Source: Aphelocoma coerulescens
Lineage: Eukaryota > Chordata > Aves > Passeriformes > Corvidae
Length of the DNA stretch: 64,000 bases
Assembly (NCBI RefSeq): GCF_041296385.1
Contig: NC_091022.1
Location: forward strand, 19,797,967-19,861,966
Direction of reading: 5' to 3'
Positions 1 to 12,043 of this stretch are shown here, in pieces. The stretch's first letter is position 1. Every line of letters starts with the position of its first letter. The translations under genes were made by a program, and so were the position numbers. The notes beneath the pieces are model-generated. The model had not been told where the DNA came from, did not search any database, and saw only the letters and a list, made by a program, of their open reading frames with translations.

Positions 1-74
1 TTGTAGCAAACAGCACAGAATGAAAGGGAAAGGGAATTTAGTCAGTGAATTCCACATCTAACTAATGATCTTAC
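1..74 (-). other. ADGRL2: ADGRL2 intron, start of the intron leading to the TM6 exon
   Basis: Sequence downstream (in transcript direction) of the 27-nt cassette donor. No TM6 coding sequence (SWVLGAFALLC) is present, so that exon is outside the window. Confidence 0.8.
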
Positions 75-101
75 TTGATAAATGGCTTATTATCTTCATA
101 G
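75..101 (-). CDS. ADGRL2: ADGRL2 27-nt cassette microexon in ICL3
   Basis: The minus strand reads aatgctttctag, then 27 nt encoding YEDNKPFI with split codons at both ends (GG/C and AA/G expected), then the donor gtaagatcat. Phase is 2 on both sides. It follows the 45-nt exon and completes the ICL3 insert (LPG-YEDNKPFIK) before the TM6 segment SWVLG, which is outside the window. Together the two cassettes add 72 nt, 24 residues. Confidence 0.93.
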
Positions 102-389
102 CTAGAAAGCATTATAAGCAGAAAAGAGAAACAAAATTATTAGACAGAATTGAAACAGAAATTAATAAGAGCATTTTTAATTGTCTATAAAAATTAGTCA
201 AAATTAGGAAATTCAAAATGCAGAGGCAAGCAATTTAAAATTATAAAGGCATTATAATAGTTTAAAAGTCTTTAGCAAATCAGGTATCTCAAAAATAGTT
301 AATTAAAATTAAGGGAAATCCACAATATGACCGAGTTTGTAAAGTTAAAAATCATGCTAGAAGTTTGTTAATGTAGGGTTCTATCTTAC

Positions 390-434
390 CCAGGTAAGTC
401 CGTATTATAGTAGCCATCACAAACACGGTAATTA
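390..434 (-). CDS. ADGRL2: ADGRL2 45-nt cassette microexon in ICL3
   Basis: The minus strand shows a long CU-rich tract ending catccacaccag, then 45 nt encoding N-N-Y-R-V-C-D-G-Y-Y-N-T-D-L-P-G across the junctions, then the donor gtaagataga. Phase is 2 on both sides. The peptide is the first part of the ICL3 insert known from longer ADGRL2 and ADGRL3 isoforms. Including it lengthens the loop that contacts G proteins just before TM6. It has two pairs or near-pairs of tyrosines (Y-R, YY) but no clear function can be read from sequence alone. Confidence 0.94.
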
Positions 435-440
435 CTGGTG

Positions 441-485
441 TGGATGAGAAGACAGAAAGAGGAAAAGGAAGAAAAGAGAGAGATG
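441..485 (-). promoter_or_regulatory. CU-rich tract upstream of the 45-nt cassette (candidate PTB site)
   Basis: The transcript strand reads tctctctcttttcttcc followed by ttttcctctttctgtcttc. It contains several CUCUCU and UCUU-type motifs that PTB family repressors bind, and also serves as the polypyrimidine tract. Regulation is inferred from the motifs alone. Confidence 0.45.
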
Positions 486-504
486 CTAAAGATTAGCTCT
501 CTCT

Positions 505-523
505 CTCATCATGCAACATGCAA
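505..523 (-). promoter_or_regulatory. Paired UGCAUG motifs (candidate RBFOX splicing silencer or enhancer)
   Basis: On the transcript strand UGCAUG occurs at 517-522 and again at 510-515, one base apart, about 75-90 nt upstream of the 45-nt ICL3 cassette. UGCAUG is the recognition hexamer of RBFOX proteins. Binding upstream of a cassette usually promotes skipping. The motif is seen; the function is inferred. Confidence 0.5.
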
Positions 524-1291
524 TGAAGCTGATACTGACCTATCTAGAACATCTAGTTCACAATGTTATCCTTACTGAAAGTCTCCCTTTGCCATTTCCA
601 ACGTTCAAAGCAGATCTGTAAGACCCTTTCACATCCAACCCTCAGTATTAGAAAGTTGCACCATCCCTTCAGTGTTGGTAACAAAAACCTTGAATACAAC
701 GTAAAGCTATACAGAATACAGTAAAAAGCTATCTAAAGAAGCAAAAAGCTGCCAAAGCCTTGTTAGTTATATAAAACTTATATTACTCTGCAAAAGGGAT
801 GCTACAGTAGAACACCATGATAAAGTAAACATTTGTTAAATTAGCATGAAAACAGCAGATAATCTTCAAGTTAACAATAATAATAGAGTCAATTCTCTTG
901 GGAGAACAGGATTACGAGTAGAAACTGCTCAGAATCCCTAAATCAAAAAGTCATTTAACAAAACAAACTTAATATAATCATATCAGCCATGCAAACAGGA
1001 ACATAATTTTTGAACTGCATTTTAAATGCAAATGAAATTACTACAGTGCTGTGGCATTTCCGTGAAACAGTTTCTTGGCACTAGTTCCAGGCTGAAATTA
1101 TCTAATTTTGACCGGCGTTTGTGACATTACAGCAACAATGTGACGAAAGCAGGATTGGCTCTGTTGGCTTCTAATTGACATCTGCAGTTGCTGGGAGACA
1201 ATGGCATGTGCTCCTAATGGAGAGTAGCTTTCAATCAGTTCAGCAATCAGAAAATAATCATAGTTCTCATACTTGAACACAAAGCACTTAC

Positions 1292-1383
1292 TTAATGTTT
1301 TCCAACCTGCTAGAGTCTGGTTTCAAAGTGTTTGAGTGCTTCACCATTTTGCACAATGTGATCACCAGGAAGATAAGATTCAG
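1292..1383 (-). CDS. ADGRL2: ADGRL2 exon: end of TM5 and third intracellular loop
   Basis: 92 nt, phase 0 in and phase 2 out. The acceptor is gttttgacag and the donor gtaagtgctt. It reads [20 protein letters not shown] then [10 protein letters not shown] plus AA. The last codon is completed as AAT (Asn) if the 45-nt cassette follows or presumably AAG (Lys) if splicing goes straight to the TM6 exon, which lies outside the window. Confidence 0.97.
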
Positions 1384-1830
1384 CTGTCAAAACAGATAAG
1401 AATGAAATTAAACTACTTCAAGTAATAGGCTGAATAGTGATGATGTTATCAGCTAAACAAAAACCCTGTAGTTTATTTCCAAGTAAGTAGTGAAAATTGG
1501 TAACCACATTAGATGGTCTGCAAATGGTGATTGCAAGTAAGAATGAGAGGATCAAAATATTAGAAGTCCTTGTTTCACCTAATTTCCCAAATGCACCACA
1601 TCATCATGAACCACCATATTTAACTCATGTTCAACACTTGCCATTATCAGTCTATATCTGTCCTCCAGCATGTTGTGCTCATCATCTGCTCACCTTTACC
1701 TGTCACCTCTGGCCCTGTTCCCCATCTCACTCTTCGAGGACTGTGGTCACCCCTTTTCTGGGCTATACTAGTTGTCTTTTTCTCACCCCGTCCTGCTTTT
1801 GAAATGTTTTTCACCTTTGCTGGTTTCTCC

Positions 1831-1852
1831 TTTTTTTTTTTTTTTTTTTTTT
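1831..1852 (+). repeat. Poly-T run, 22 nt
   Basis: Twenty-two consecutive T on the plus strand (poly-A on the transcript strand). No transposon body was recognised beside it. Confidence 0.9.
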
Positions 1853-4358
1853 ATTCCCTTTTGTTCTCACAAATCCTACTGGGGTCTTGAAAAGAGATTA
1901 AATGTAACTGGAGAAAAAGAAAAATCGAGAAAAAAAGAAAAAGAAACACAAAGATGTCGCAAATGCCTCAGACAGTGCCATAGACATATGCCAGTGGTGC
2001 ACCCTCCTGCTGCCCTCTTTTCCTTTGTAGTCTGGATTCTGTCGAAGTGAGACTGTGTGTGCCACTTGAAGGACTGTGGCATCTTATTCTTGTTGTGTCA
2101 TTCATATAGGTAACACCACGGAAGACACTGAAGGAAATGTTTTATCATTTTCTTATTGTGAAACAGGATAACAGAGATCAAAGGTACTGGGTGCCTTTCT
2201 CCTATTGATTTCAAAGCCTGTGAAAAGCACAGCAAGCCAAATACAAGGGTGCCTGAAGAATATGGGCTGAAAAGTGGTATCCAATTAATTTCAGCAATTA
2301 GTTTGTGCTGCCCTATATCACACAGACAAGTCAGACAAAATTGTATCTTTGAAACCAGTAAGAGCCACGTCCTTTCAGGGAGAAGACACACATCCTTATC
2401 TTGTACTACAATGATCCACATGAAGTGGCTGTACCAAAAGCCAAGAGAAGATGGAAGAATGGACATGCTTGGACATCCCTGTAACACATATGTTAGATAG
2501 AGAAATCCATTCTTATAATCTTCCATATCTATATATACATATATATCTATCTGCAACCGGTTACTGATAGAGCATGATTATACCCAGTCTCTCAATTTGG
2601 GTAGCCTTTGGTTTGAGACACCTTAAAAATTTTCACTGTTTTTGTAACATTGGCGATACCAGTTCATGCCAGAAGTGTTCCTGCAGCTGTGCCTCAATGG
2701 TCAGAAATGTCACCAAAATCCTAATAAAGAGCTGGTCTTAATCTTGAAAAGATGAGTATTTTGAAGGTTCTGATCAGAGTCTGTTAGTATGACATGTATT
2801 ACAGAAACAATTCTACTGCTATGGGAAATCACTCCTGCTGCTGTCTCAAAATCAGGATGGACAGCATATAATGCAGTTCTCAACACCAGAAAAGTGTCTG
2901 GCAACTTTTTGACCTTATCATGCAAAGTATAACATTTTTACAATTGTATGCTGAGATTAATAGAAAAAAAGTGTTTGTGATGCAAATAATGAAAATAAGC
3001 TTTTATGATTGATTTCTGTTTGTGTTTCAAGAACTGGCTGAAAATACTTAACCTTTAAGCTGATGTATGTACATGGTGTCGGTTAAGCATATTTCCATTG
3101 CTGCAAATGTAACAGAAGTGTCAATAATTCATGATCTTGGTGATTATCTTTTATGATTCTTACAGGAAATTACTAACCAGATGAGCAAAACCATTTCACT
3201 ATATCACTGTGATCTCTTCCTCTTATCTAGGTTTCCATTGTATGGCATAACTTCATTGGGAAACTTCACGAGAAAACAAGTTGTTTCTCTCCTTGGCTGC
3301 CTGTGCACCAGACAGGACAAGGGCTCTGCACCTGACCTGACCCTCAGTTCCACATCTTTGCACACTGACTTTATTTTTCTGCATTTAAAAATGTTTCTTG
3401 CACAGTTTGGTAGCTGACATAATGTAAGCTTTTTCAGCCTGCTTAAAATAAAATGCAACCTCAATTTGCTTTTTGTGAAAACAAACAGATTAAGAGCTAA
3501 CACGCATGCCCTGTGTCAATCCTAACACGTACATCAACTTTGGCTGCAACCTATGCATCCAGGAGTGCACAATCCAGTTCAGAATAGTATTTACAGCACA
3601 GCTGGAAGCTAATCCTTGCCTAAGTAGCTACTCTGGAGTATCTTGTATTGTACGGGCATCATCATTCTTGGATCAAAAACTCATCGATATGGCTTAGCCC
3701 ACAAATGACTGCTTTATGAAACAAGAGGGGTTTATCCTCTGATTCTTTGTACAACTGAAGTGCTGGTTTGTCACATGACAAATAAGAACTTTTATTCACG
3801 TACTGAGGTTCCTTCAGTGACATGTGAGCAGACATGGCCTTACCCCACAGATGAGCCAAGCTCCATTGCATTAGGTTTTATGTAGGTACTCAGCTCTGTC
3901 TGGGTGTTTGTCCGTGCTGCACCAGGGAACAACTGCACAAAGCAGTTTCTTAAGCGACACTTTAATTATAATTTATGTACAGACCCACAAAATCAGCCCA
4001 CAGAAATAATAATGCTGTATCACAGCAGCTGAAAAAGTCCTTCCAAGAAAAAAGGAAAAAACTGTACTTGAAGACAAAGTAACTATGACAACTGAGCATA
4101 TGATACTTGTTTCTCCATCATTGTGAAATATTGCATAGTTTTCAGTTTCAGCAGTCAAAAGACCATGGTTTGCCACTTGTTCTAACATGCTGGCATCTCT
4201 GTCACACATTATATCATTATAAAAACCCTATTTTGCCCACTTACAGATACTGTAACCAAACCTTTCTATAGATTTGTTTTTGGCTCCCTTACTGCTTTTC
4301 ATCTAGAAATTGATTGTTTTGAAGGAACTCATGAGTTAAAGATTTTGGGCATCCTGCC

Positions 4359-4380
4359 TTTTTTTTTTTTTTTCTTTTTT
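4359..4380 (+). repeat. Poly-T run with one interruption
   Basis: Fifteen T, one C, six T. A simple repeat inside the intron. Confidence 0.85.
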
Positions 4381-4979
4381 CACATGAAAGTGAAAAGCAC
4401 TCATAAGCAGTGAGGGAAGGGAACTTGGTGGAAAATAATTCCTTTTATAAGGAATAGCCAAATTACTTTTCTTGGTGAGAAACATGTAGAGGGGGAGAAG
4501 AAAACACATAAAGAAAACACAGTTTTGTATTTGTTTGTACAAGCAAAGCTTTTTCAGCTCTGAGCAACCTGGTCTGGCTGAGAGCTGAGCCTGTTTTGAG
4601 AAGGCTTGACCACTCATCTCCTGAAGCCCCTTTCAGCCTGAACTGTGTCTGTGAGGACTGAATTGTTACTGATCTACACAAATGAATCTGTAGATGTTTT
4701 CCAAGCTTTACAGATGGTCTGAGTAGGACACCTTTCTTTAAGAAGAATGTCCACCACAAGCATGCAGTACTCTGAGGTCATACAAAGGCCCACATGAATG
4801 GCAAGATGGACTTTTGAGAGCACTCTAAGAGAAAAAATGGGCCTCTGACAATGGTGGCATTACATCACTTCATGTAATATAAATGGTTAGTGACTGCTGG
4901 GCCTCATCCTGACAACTGGGCTGCATTCATCCCAGAAGAGCCAAAATCTGCAGCTGAACCTCTTCTTCAGCGCTAATAA

Positions 4980-4998
4980 AATATATATATATATATAC
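4980..4998 (+). repeat. (AT)n microsatellite
   Basis: About nine AT units in a row inside the intron. Confidence 0.9.
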
Positions 4999-7900
4999 AT
5001 TGTGCAAACAGACACAGAGATGCACAATGTATACATCTCAAACAGTCCTAAAATTATACCCTTAATCAAGTCTGCAAAATCTCTCTCATGCTGCGTGTCT
5101 GCAAATCAGACCAACGCTCTTTCAAAAGCTTTCTTTAAAAATCTGGTCAGGCATCAGGTTTGAATTTGAAGATTCTGCAATGATAACAAAAAGTGACAGA
5201 ACACACAGCTACAGAAGGTGGAGCTATAATATGACATCTTTTAAAACATTAGCTGGTAATAGTAAGCAAAAATTTTGAATTTATAGTGTTTAATTTATGC
5301 TTATACTTGATCTAGTTTCCAAAACTTACTGTCTACTGGAAGAGACAGCATACTGGATAGAGAACTAGCTTAATCTACACCCTGAATTTAGAATTTTGTA
5401 TAAAGTAAAAATATAAAAAAATTAGAGTATCTTCTAAAATACTAGTTCCTTGTCATCTCTTAATATTACTAGTGTAATTAGATAGCACAAAGCGAAAGAA
5501 AATTGATATATATTAAAAAATAACAAGTTACTACTTTAAATATAAAATACGAAGAATTTTTATGGTAATAATCAAATGCAGCACCCTGGAAGACCATGCT
5601 TGTTTCACAGGGAACACACATATGGCCATTTCTCATTTGGATTATCAGAAGGAACTGGACATGAAAGAAGGTGTAAGTAGGAAATTTGTCTCTCTGGCCC
5701 CTGAAACCTATGTAATTTTGAGAGAGGGAGTGTGTCCAACTCAAATTAACTTTTTAAAAAAGTGTGTGTACTAACCTGCACAGAAGACTAATCAATTGGA
5801 ATTAGTTGCAGGTACAATGAATTAGTAGCAAAATAAAACTAGATTTTGTAAAAATTATGATAAATTTCCCCTGTAACTAATAGATAAATACCATTTATCA
5901 AGTGTCTACTACAGAAAGATAAACATGTATTATTTATAAAAATAAGTTTACAAATACAGTCCATTTTCACATGTAGGGCTAAGTTATGTGTGCATCTGTA
6001 CATCCACTGACTTTGGTAAGCAATACTTCAACTGGTGAGAACATTTAACACATTCTGTGGTACTGAAATGGGGCATCTTAGTAATTTTTGCTTAGACAAC
6101 CTTTGGTAGACTAATCTGTGAGCTGGGAAAAGCAAACTGCAACCGTTTTGGCTAAATTAAACTGACACCACCTGTTCCTTGGACATGAATGAGTATGGAT
6201 CCACATAGCAGTCAAAGTGCTCCGGCTTTTCTGACCACAGATTACAGAAGTGCACTGTTTGTTTCATAGCCATGAACCTGCTCAATGGAATCACGTCCGC
6301 CTTGAGCTTAGCAGCTTAAAATTCATTCCACACAGCCTGCAGTGCTGACATGGATACGATAAGACAGAAGAACAGAAACACCACTCTGAAGTAACCTAGC
6401 TGAACTGCACATGTTCTGACCCTTTTTGAACTCCCCGGAGCTTTTGTTACCTGGCAAATGCAGCTCTAAAACTGCTCTTGTATCTCCAGATCTTTGCTCT
6501 TAGCCATGCAGAAGCCTATTTCTCCCTGGGACTGGCAGCGAGAGAGGTGCTCTCTGAAGGCTTCTAAATGAGTGTGCACACTGAACTCTTACTGAACGGA
6601 ATTAATTATTAAAGATGCAGATGGAGCTGTCCAAATGATAAGAACAGCTCCTGACGTATCATGATCCAAGCTTTCATTAAACCATTTCAGGCATACTAAT
6701 GGTTTCCCACCGCTCATTACTTACATGCTCTTTTCTCATAGATATAATAACCCTGGTGCCCAAAGGCATGACAGGCTATAGAAATACTGAAGTTAAAAGT
6801 TCCTCAGAAGATGTGCTGAGGAACTTCATACTTCCCCCTCATACTTCACATTCTCATTTTGTGCAAAAATGTGCACAGACACAAGTACAAATGCTTATAA
6901 ATTCAGAGAAAAAAAATTGTAGATTAAAATAGAAAGCAATACTGTCAAAAAAGAGTTTATGTACATTGACAGTACTATTAAACCGAGAAACATAAAAGTG
7001 ATTTGAGCAACATGTTAAAAAGCTTACCAAAGAGAAATTCTCACATGCTACTGACACTAAGTAAGCTGCACTACAAATATAGCTCTTTGGTTACAGTGCA
7101 CATGACATATTATTTTTCAGCCACTACACTTGTCACACTTCTTCCTCTGGTTTCTCTTGCTTTCTCAGCTGGGACGATTAGAGGGCAAAGCAATTGCCAG
7201 AGAAGAATTACTCCCAGGAACTGTGCTGTGATTGCTACCTGCTGTTTCATATTTTTCAAGTTGGGAATACTGCTCCCAAAAGCCTTCTGCGTCTCAGTCT
7301 AAATGATTTGCTGGAGGATAATAATGTCATGGCCAGTAAATAATAGTGAACTATGTCTGTACATGGTCAATATGATTAAATGTCCTTCACCTCTATTCTC
7401 ACTCTGACCTGGTTACGAGGAAGTGAAAAAGCCGTCAGCAAAGCCCAAGGCTTCCCATGTGAAATGCTATTTTAGAGGAAGGGAGAGAAATATAGATGGC
7501 TTAGCAAAATACCCCCAGTAATAATAAAATAAGGAACTACAAACAAAAAGCAAAATTATCACCACACAACCAGAACTGAGATGACTTAACTATTGCAGCA
7601 TGAAACTCTGAACAATTTCCAGAATAATTACAACAAGAAGCAATTTTATGTTGAAAAATATTGTGTATCATATTGAGCATACTAAGCCTATCTTTCTAAA
7701 ACTTCAATTGCAATTGTAGGTTTAATTAAAAAAAGAATCCCCATCATTCTGAGATATGATTTAATTTGAATGTATTTAGAATAAACTGTACAGTTATTAT
7801 GGTCTATGCTTAAATCTTATAAACACTATAATTTTTCTAATTCATCTCATACACACAAAAGTTTTGGCATCTCCACCCATGTCTTTGAAAATATGCCAAT

Positions 7901-9300
7901 GAACTCTAACAACTTCTACATTGTACAACTATCTTTTCTTAAGTGACCGCTCAAGGATTCCAATAGTTTTTGATACAGAGTGAATGGAACCAAAACATTG
8001 GCCAGGCACATTTTTAAATAGAAATTTCCATAATCAAAGTATCAGTTTGTACTGTAAGTACAAAAAGTGCTGAAATAATATGTCTGGCACATAGATCTAT
8101 AAAAATCAAAGAAATTTCAAAATTATGCCTGATGCATATGCTTCACACTGAAAAAACAGTATTTCTGAATATGGAAAAATACAATTCCTGAATTTGGAAA
8201 TTCAAGTGAACTGAAATTCTGTTAACATTTCAAACTCTACTACTGTGAAACGGCAGGAGAAATGCAACTATTTAAAATTTCAAAAGCATGAAAACAAAAT
8301 AATTAATCCTTCCAAACTATCACCAATTATGAGAAAAGCTCTCTATGTACATAGGCCATGTCCCCAGCACCAGCCTTCTACAATACTTCCCAAGTATAGT
8401 CAGGCTTTAAAGATGCAGAGCTAGCAGAGAAAACCAAAATGAGAGGCAAAATGCACACCTCGAATTCACTTTCCTCACAAATTCCTCCACTGTTTAGTGT
8501 TGGTATTATTAGTCTGAAATAAATGGGAGAATTCTCCCTGGCTTGACACATGACTAAATGCTTTTTACCTGGAAGTGCTCAGAGAACTGGTAATTGATGT
8601 ATGAATGCAACATTCTGTGTTAAGTGGACACTGGGGCACCCAGCTGTGGGTGCATAGATGGGTGTGCAGGCACACAGTGACTTCAGCAATGAGTTTGCAC
8701 AGGCTTTCTACTGGTTACTTAACAGCCCATTATTTATGCTAGAACAGAGGAACTTCTATGTCTGACAGGCACTACATGTAACACAAATACGCACAGAAGT
8801 AGTCATGGAAAAATGTGCATATGCAAATACACATACAAATACTGTGTAAGTGAAATGGAACATAAAATTTATTTAATTATCCAATGCATTAGAATACCCT
8901 TTTGAGATAATTATGTTGGATAATTAGCAGTTAAATTCTAGAATGTGTACAGTAGTGACTCAATTGAAAGCAATAATAATGGTTCCTTTTAAAAAAACCC
9001 TGTGTTTAGTACTTCATTGATCTTTCATATGACTACACATGTCAATATGACCTTCAGAATTCAAGCCATTAGGAAAAAATGGCTATGCTGAAGTGCCACC
9101 ACAGCTTTGACAATTAATCATTTGGCCAGCACTCTTTAAAGATTTCTACATATTTATATAACCATTGGTCACATTACAAATTGTTTATAAGCCTTTTCAT
9201 GGAATGTCTTGTGAATAAGGATGGCATTGAATGAAATTTTAAATCTTTTTAACTTTGCTGTGAGGCAACCTAAAAGGAAAGGGAAAAACAAAGTTCTTAC

Positions 9301-9367
9301 CAGAATAATAAAGGTAACAGGTCCAATGAAACTCCAGATAAAATAGTTATCTACATGTAGCCAGCAA
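9301..9367 (-). CDS. ADGRL2: ADGRL2 exon: ECL2 cysteine and start of TM5
   Basis: 67 nt, phase 2 in and phase 0 out. The acceptor is ttccacaatag and the donor gtaagaactt. It completes the Ala codon (GC/T) and reads [20 protein letters not shown] then IL. The ACW motif carries the ECL2 cysteine of the TM3-ECL2 disulfide, and [10 protein letters not shown] is invariant in the latrophilins I know. The exon contains no Met codon and is too short to appear as an open frame, so it was found by its peptide. Confidence 0.97.
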
Positions 9368-10645
9368 CTATTGTGGAAAAAAGAGAATGAAAAGTGAAAG
9401 GTGCATTAGCATCACAGTCCAATAAATGGAAAGTGAGAAAATACTTCTTAAGGTAACATTTTGCCAATAAACAGTTATGAACATTGCCCAGTATCACTTA
9501 TTCCATGGACAATACCTAACCTGAAACTCTTCTGATGAACCCTGTATAACAACATGACTGAACCTGAAACTACATCATCAGGAATAACTAACATAAGGAG
9601 AAACAAAACCAAAACAAGCTCTCCTTTCAGTCAAAAGGTTTGGTGACAGGTGCCATCATGGACTAATGAAACTAACATCAGTAACTATTTTTTGCAGGCT
9701 TCCCATGTGATCTTCAAAATCTGCTTTTAACTTTATATCATATGTGAAGGGCTCACTCCTGAGGAATATGAGACAGAAAATGTTCAGATGCCATGTTTTG
9801 CTGAAAAACAATATGGTATAAATAACATGCCCCATCTGGGAGTTGAACAGTAGAAAAAGAATACGTAAGATATCAGACTAAATGACGTGTAAACCTGTTA
9901 GGGCAAACTTCACTTAGCAATTCATTTTTCATACAGCCCAGTTCCCTGCTGAATTCTCTTATTTGTCTTTCATCAGTAGCAAAATCAAGCAGCTTTCTTG
10001 TAGTCAACAGTATCTTCCCGTTCTGTAACTAATTTCATCAAAGGACAAAATAAACACTACTGAAAGGCAAATTCATGCCTCCAGCAACTCAAATCCTCAG
10101 AAATGTTTTCTGTCTACCTTCTGTCACTTCCTATATATATCTGTATTTTTGTAAATAGAAGGCAATGGCTAATTTTAATCCCACTCTACTCATCTGATAA
10201 AATATTATTAAAATAAAACATATAGGTTGGAATATTGTACTGCCATAATTCAGGCTGAGAGCTAGCCAGAGGGGCAGCTGAACAAAGAGATCTAATGAAG
10301 CATTAGCTTAAAACTGGGTGGTTAAGTTTGTCAGATACTTTAAGTTCGGAAATTTTGCTTAATATACATCTGAGGACAAGAAGTTATTTACTTTTTCAAT
10401 TTGTTTCAGGTCAATCTTCTGTGTTAAAAGAAAGACCATAATTTAGAATCGGTCTCTCTAGAGTACAAATCCCCTGAACCTAGAGAATTACAAAAGACTT
10501 GATTGTAATTTGTGCACAGCATTGCCATTCTCTTACCAATAAAGCTTTCAGATGGTATTTTAGTCTGTCAGGGACCCTCTGACAGCTAATAGGCTTTAAA
10601 AAATTATTCACTTGAAAAACACTCAGGTCACTTGCAATTACTTAC
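9368..10645 (-). other. ADGRL2: ADGRL2 intron, 1.3 kb
   Basis: Separates the TM3-TM4 exon from the ECL2/TM5 exon. Nothing beyond AT-rich intronic sequence was recognised. Confidence 0.8.
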
Positions 10646-10866
10646 GCTTTCTCTGTTCCGTAGCTCTTATAGTCAATAGCTGCTGAAACACCCACTACTG
10701 TAGCAGGGAAGAGGTAGCCAGCAACATAATAGTACTTCTTTCTAGAATATTCACTTTCAAATACTTCTACTAACATTAGATAAAGCTGCACTCCTTCTAG
10801 ACACATCCAGGCAAAGGCTGCCAGGAAGAAAAAGTGTAAGAGACCTGCAAAAACCGGACATGCAAT
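10646..10866 (-). CDS. ADGRL2: ADGRL2 exon: ECL1, TM3, ICL2 and TM4
   Basis: 221 nt, phase 0 in and phase 2 out. The acceptor is tctttgcag and the donor gtaagtaatt. It encodes [20 protein letters not shown], then [20 protein letters not shown] (TM3), [20 protein letters not shown] (ICL2 and TM4) and [14 protein letters not shown]. The Cys of IACP is the TM3 partner of the conserved extracellular disulfide; its partner is encoded at the start of the next exon. Confidence 0.98.
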
Positions 10867-11833
10867 CTGCAAAGAAAGAGAGAGATGGAAATGTAAACCA
10901 CAAAACCTTCACATCATTACCTCTCCAACTAATCAGTGCGCAAGAAAACAGCAGATAGTTCTATTAGAAATCCTTCACAAATTCAGGAGCATTTTTCCTA
11001 CCTCAAAACATACTCTGAACATTTGAAAACACTAATATGTGCTCAGTAGCTAGAGAAAATGAATTAGCTGAACAGTGTGAATGAAGATAAGGAAATTGCA
11101 CCCTCATCTCCCAATGATCAATTACAGAGTGGACTTTTTAATTTTATAAGCAACTTTTTAATTTTGAAACTGATATGGTTTTAGGACTTACAGTTTAGAT
11201 AATCCTAGACATGAACAGTTGGTTCTCTATGCATAATGTGATACTACTTATTTAAAATTATTAAATGTCTGCCCAGTGATTTTTGTCTGCTGTAATTTGG
11301 AAATTTCTACTGTTGTAACAGAAATCAATTTGAATTCTATCCCCATTGGTCAAATTCTGGATGAAACTATGCTAGATTATTAAATTTCAACCCAATGAAC
11401 CAGATCAGAATTAATTTTACCAATACTACCAAAATACCTGCTTGAACGTGAAGTGTAAAAAATGTGTATACAAATAGAAAAGGCTTTGTACTAATATATA
11501 TATAAATGTAGTCAATAGCTGTTAAGACATTTGAATATGTATAGGAAACATATATGTTCCTAATAGTCAACATTCAATTTCATCTCCTTTTTCAAAAGTC
11601 TAACCACCTGCTTCGTTAATAGTCAGTGTTTCTCAACTGAAAATGAAAAGCATATTTTGGATGGATATAAATACTATGTATGAATACATCTATCTTATTT
11701 TCATGCTGAGCTTTTATTTCAGCCTTGCTGTGTTAGAATGCTGAAAACTTGTCAGTGTTGTCATGTTTTAATTCAAATCTGTTTCAAACAGTCATTTCAG
11801 AGAACAAGATCAGTACACAGAGAGAAAACTTAC
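10867..11833 (-). other. ADGRL2: ADGRL2 intron, 1.0 kb
   Basis: Separates the TM1-TM2 and TM3-TM4 exons. It holds a short TA-rich stretch near 11496-11510; nothing else was seen. Confidence 0.8.
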
Positions 11834-12043
11834 CTTGTACTCTGTCTTATCGATGCCTATTAGGAAAATGAACTCAGCAATGAATAGGTTGATACAAAGG
11901 TTCTTGTGAATAGTGTTACGATCACTTTGCAGGCCACGGAAAAAACAGAATGTGAAGATGCAGATGGCCAGGCAAACAAGAGAGATGACAATTCCCACCC
12001 AGGTGATGACAGTGAGGAGCAATTCGTGCACTCCATCTTTGTA
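11834..12043 (-). CDS. ADGRL2: ADGRL2 exon: TM1, ICL1 and TM2
   Basis: 210 nt, phase 0 on both sides. The acceptor is gttatttctag and the donor gtaagttttc. It reads [10 protein letters not shown], then [20 protein letters not shown] (TM1), [20 protein letters not shown] (ICL1) and [20 protein letters not shown] (TM2). The [14 protein letters not shown] loop is highly conserved in the latrophilin group. The Met near the start of TM1 in some reading frames is not a translation start. Confidence 0.98.

Larger units (their letters stand above)
435..1291 (-). other. ADGRL2: ADGRL2 intron upstream of the ICL3 cassettes
   Basis: 857 nt. The transcript strand has UGCAUG at 988-993, 517-522 and 510-515, and an almost pure pyrimidine stretch from about 485 down to 441 just before the 45-nt exon. 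No coding sequence was seen. Confidence 0.85.
1384..9300 (-). other. ADGRL2: ADGRL2 intron, 7.9 kb
   Basis: AT-rich sequence with homopolymer and dinucleotide runs (listed separately). I saw no conserved coding segment, tRNA, or recognisable transposon. Open frames here are short and have no splice context. Confidence 0.8.

Noticed and set aside
1497..2082. Overlapping open frames around the 22-nt poly-T
   Set aside because: The translations are low-complexity (Phe runs, Lys/Glu runs) with no domain and no splice context.
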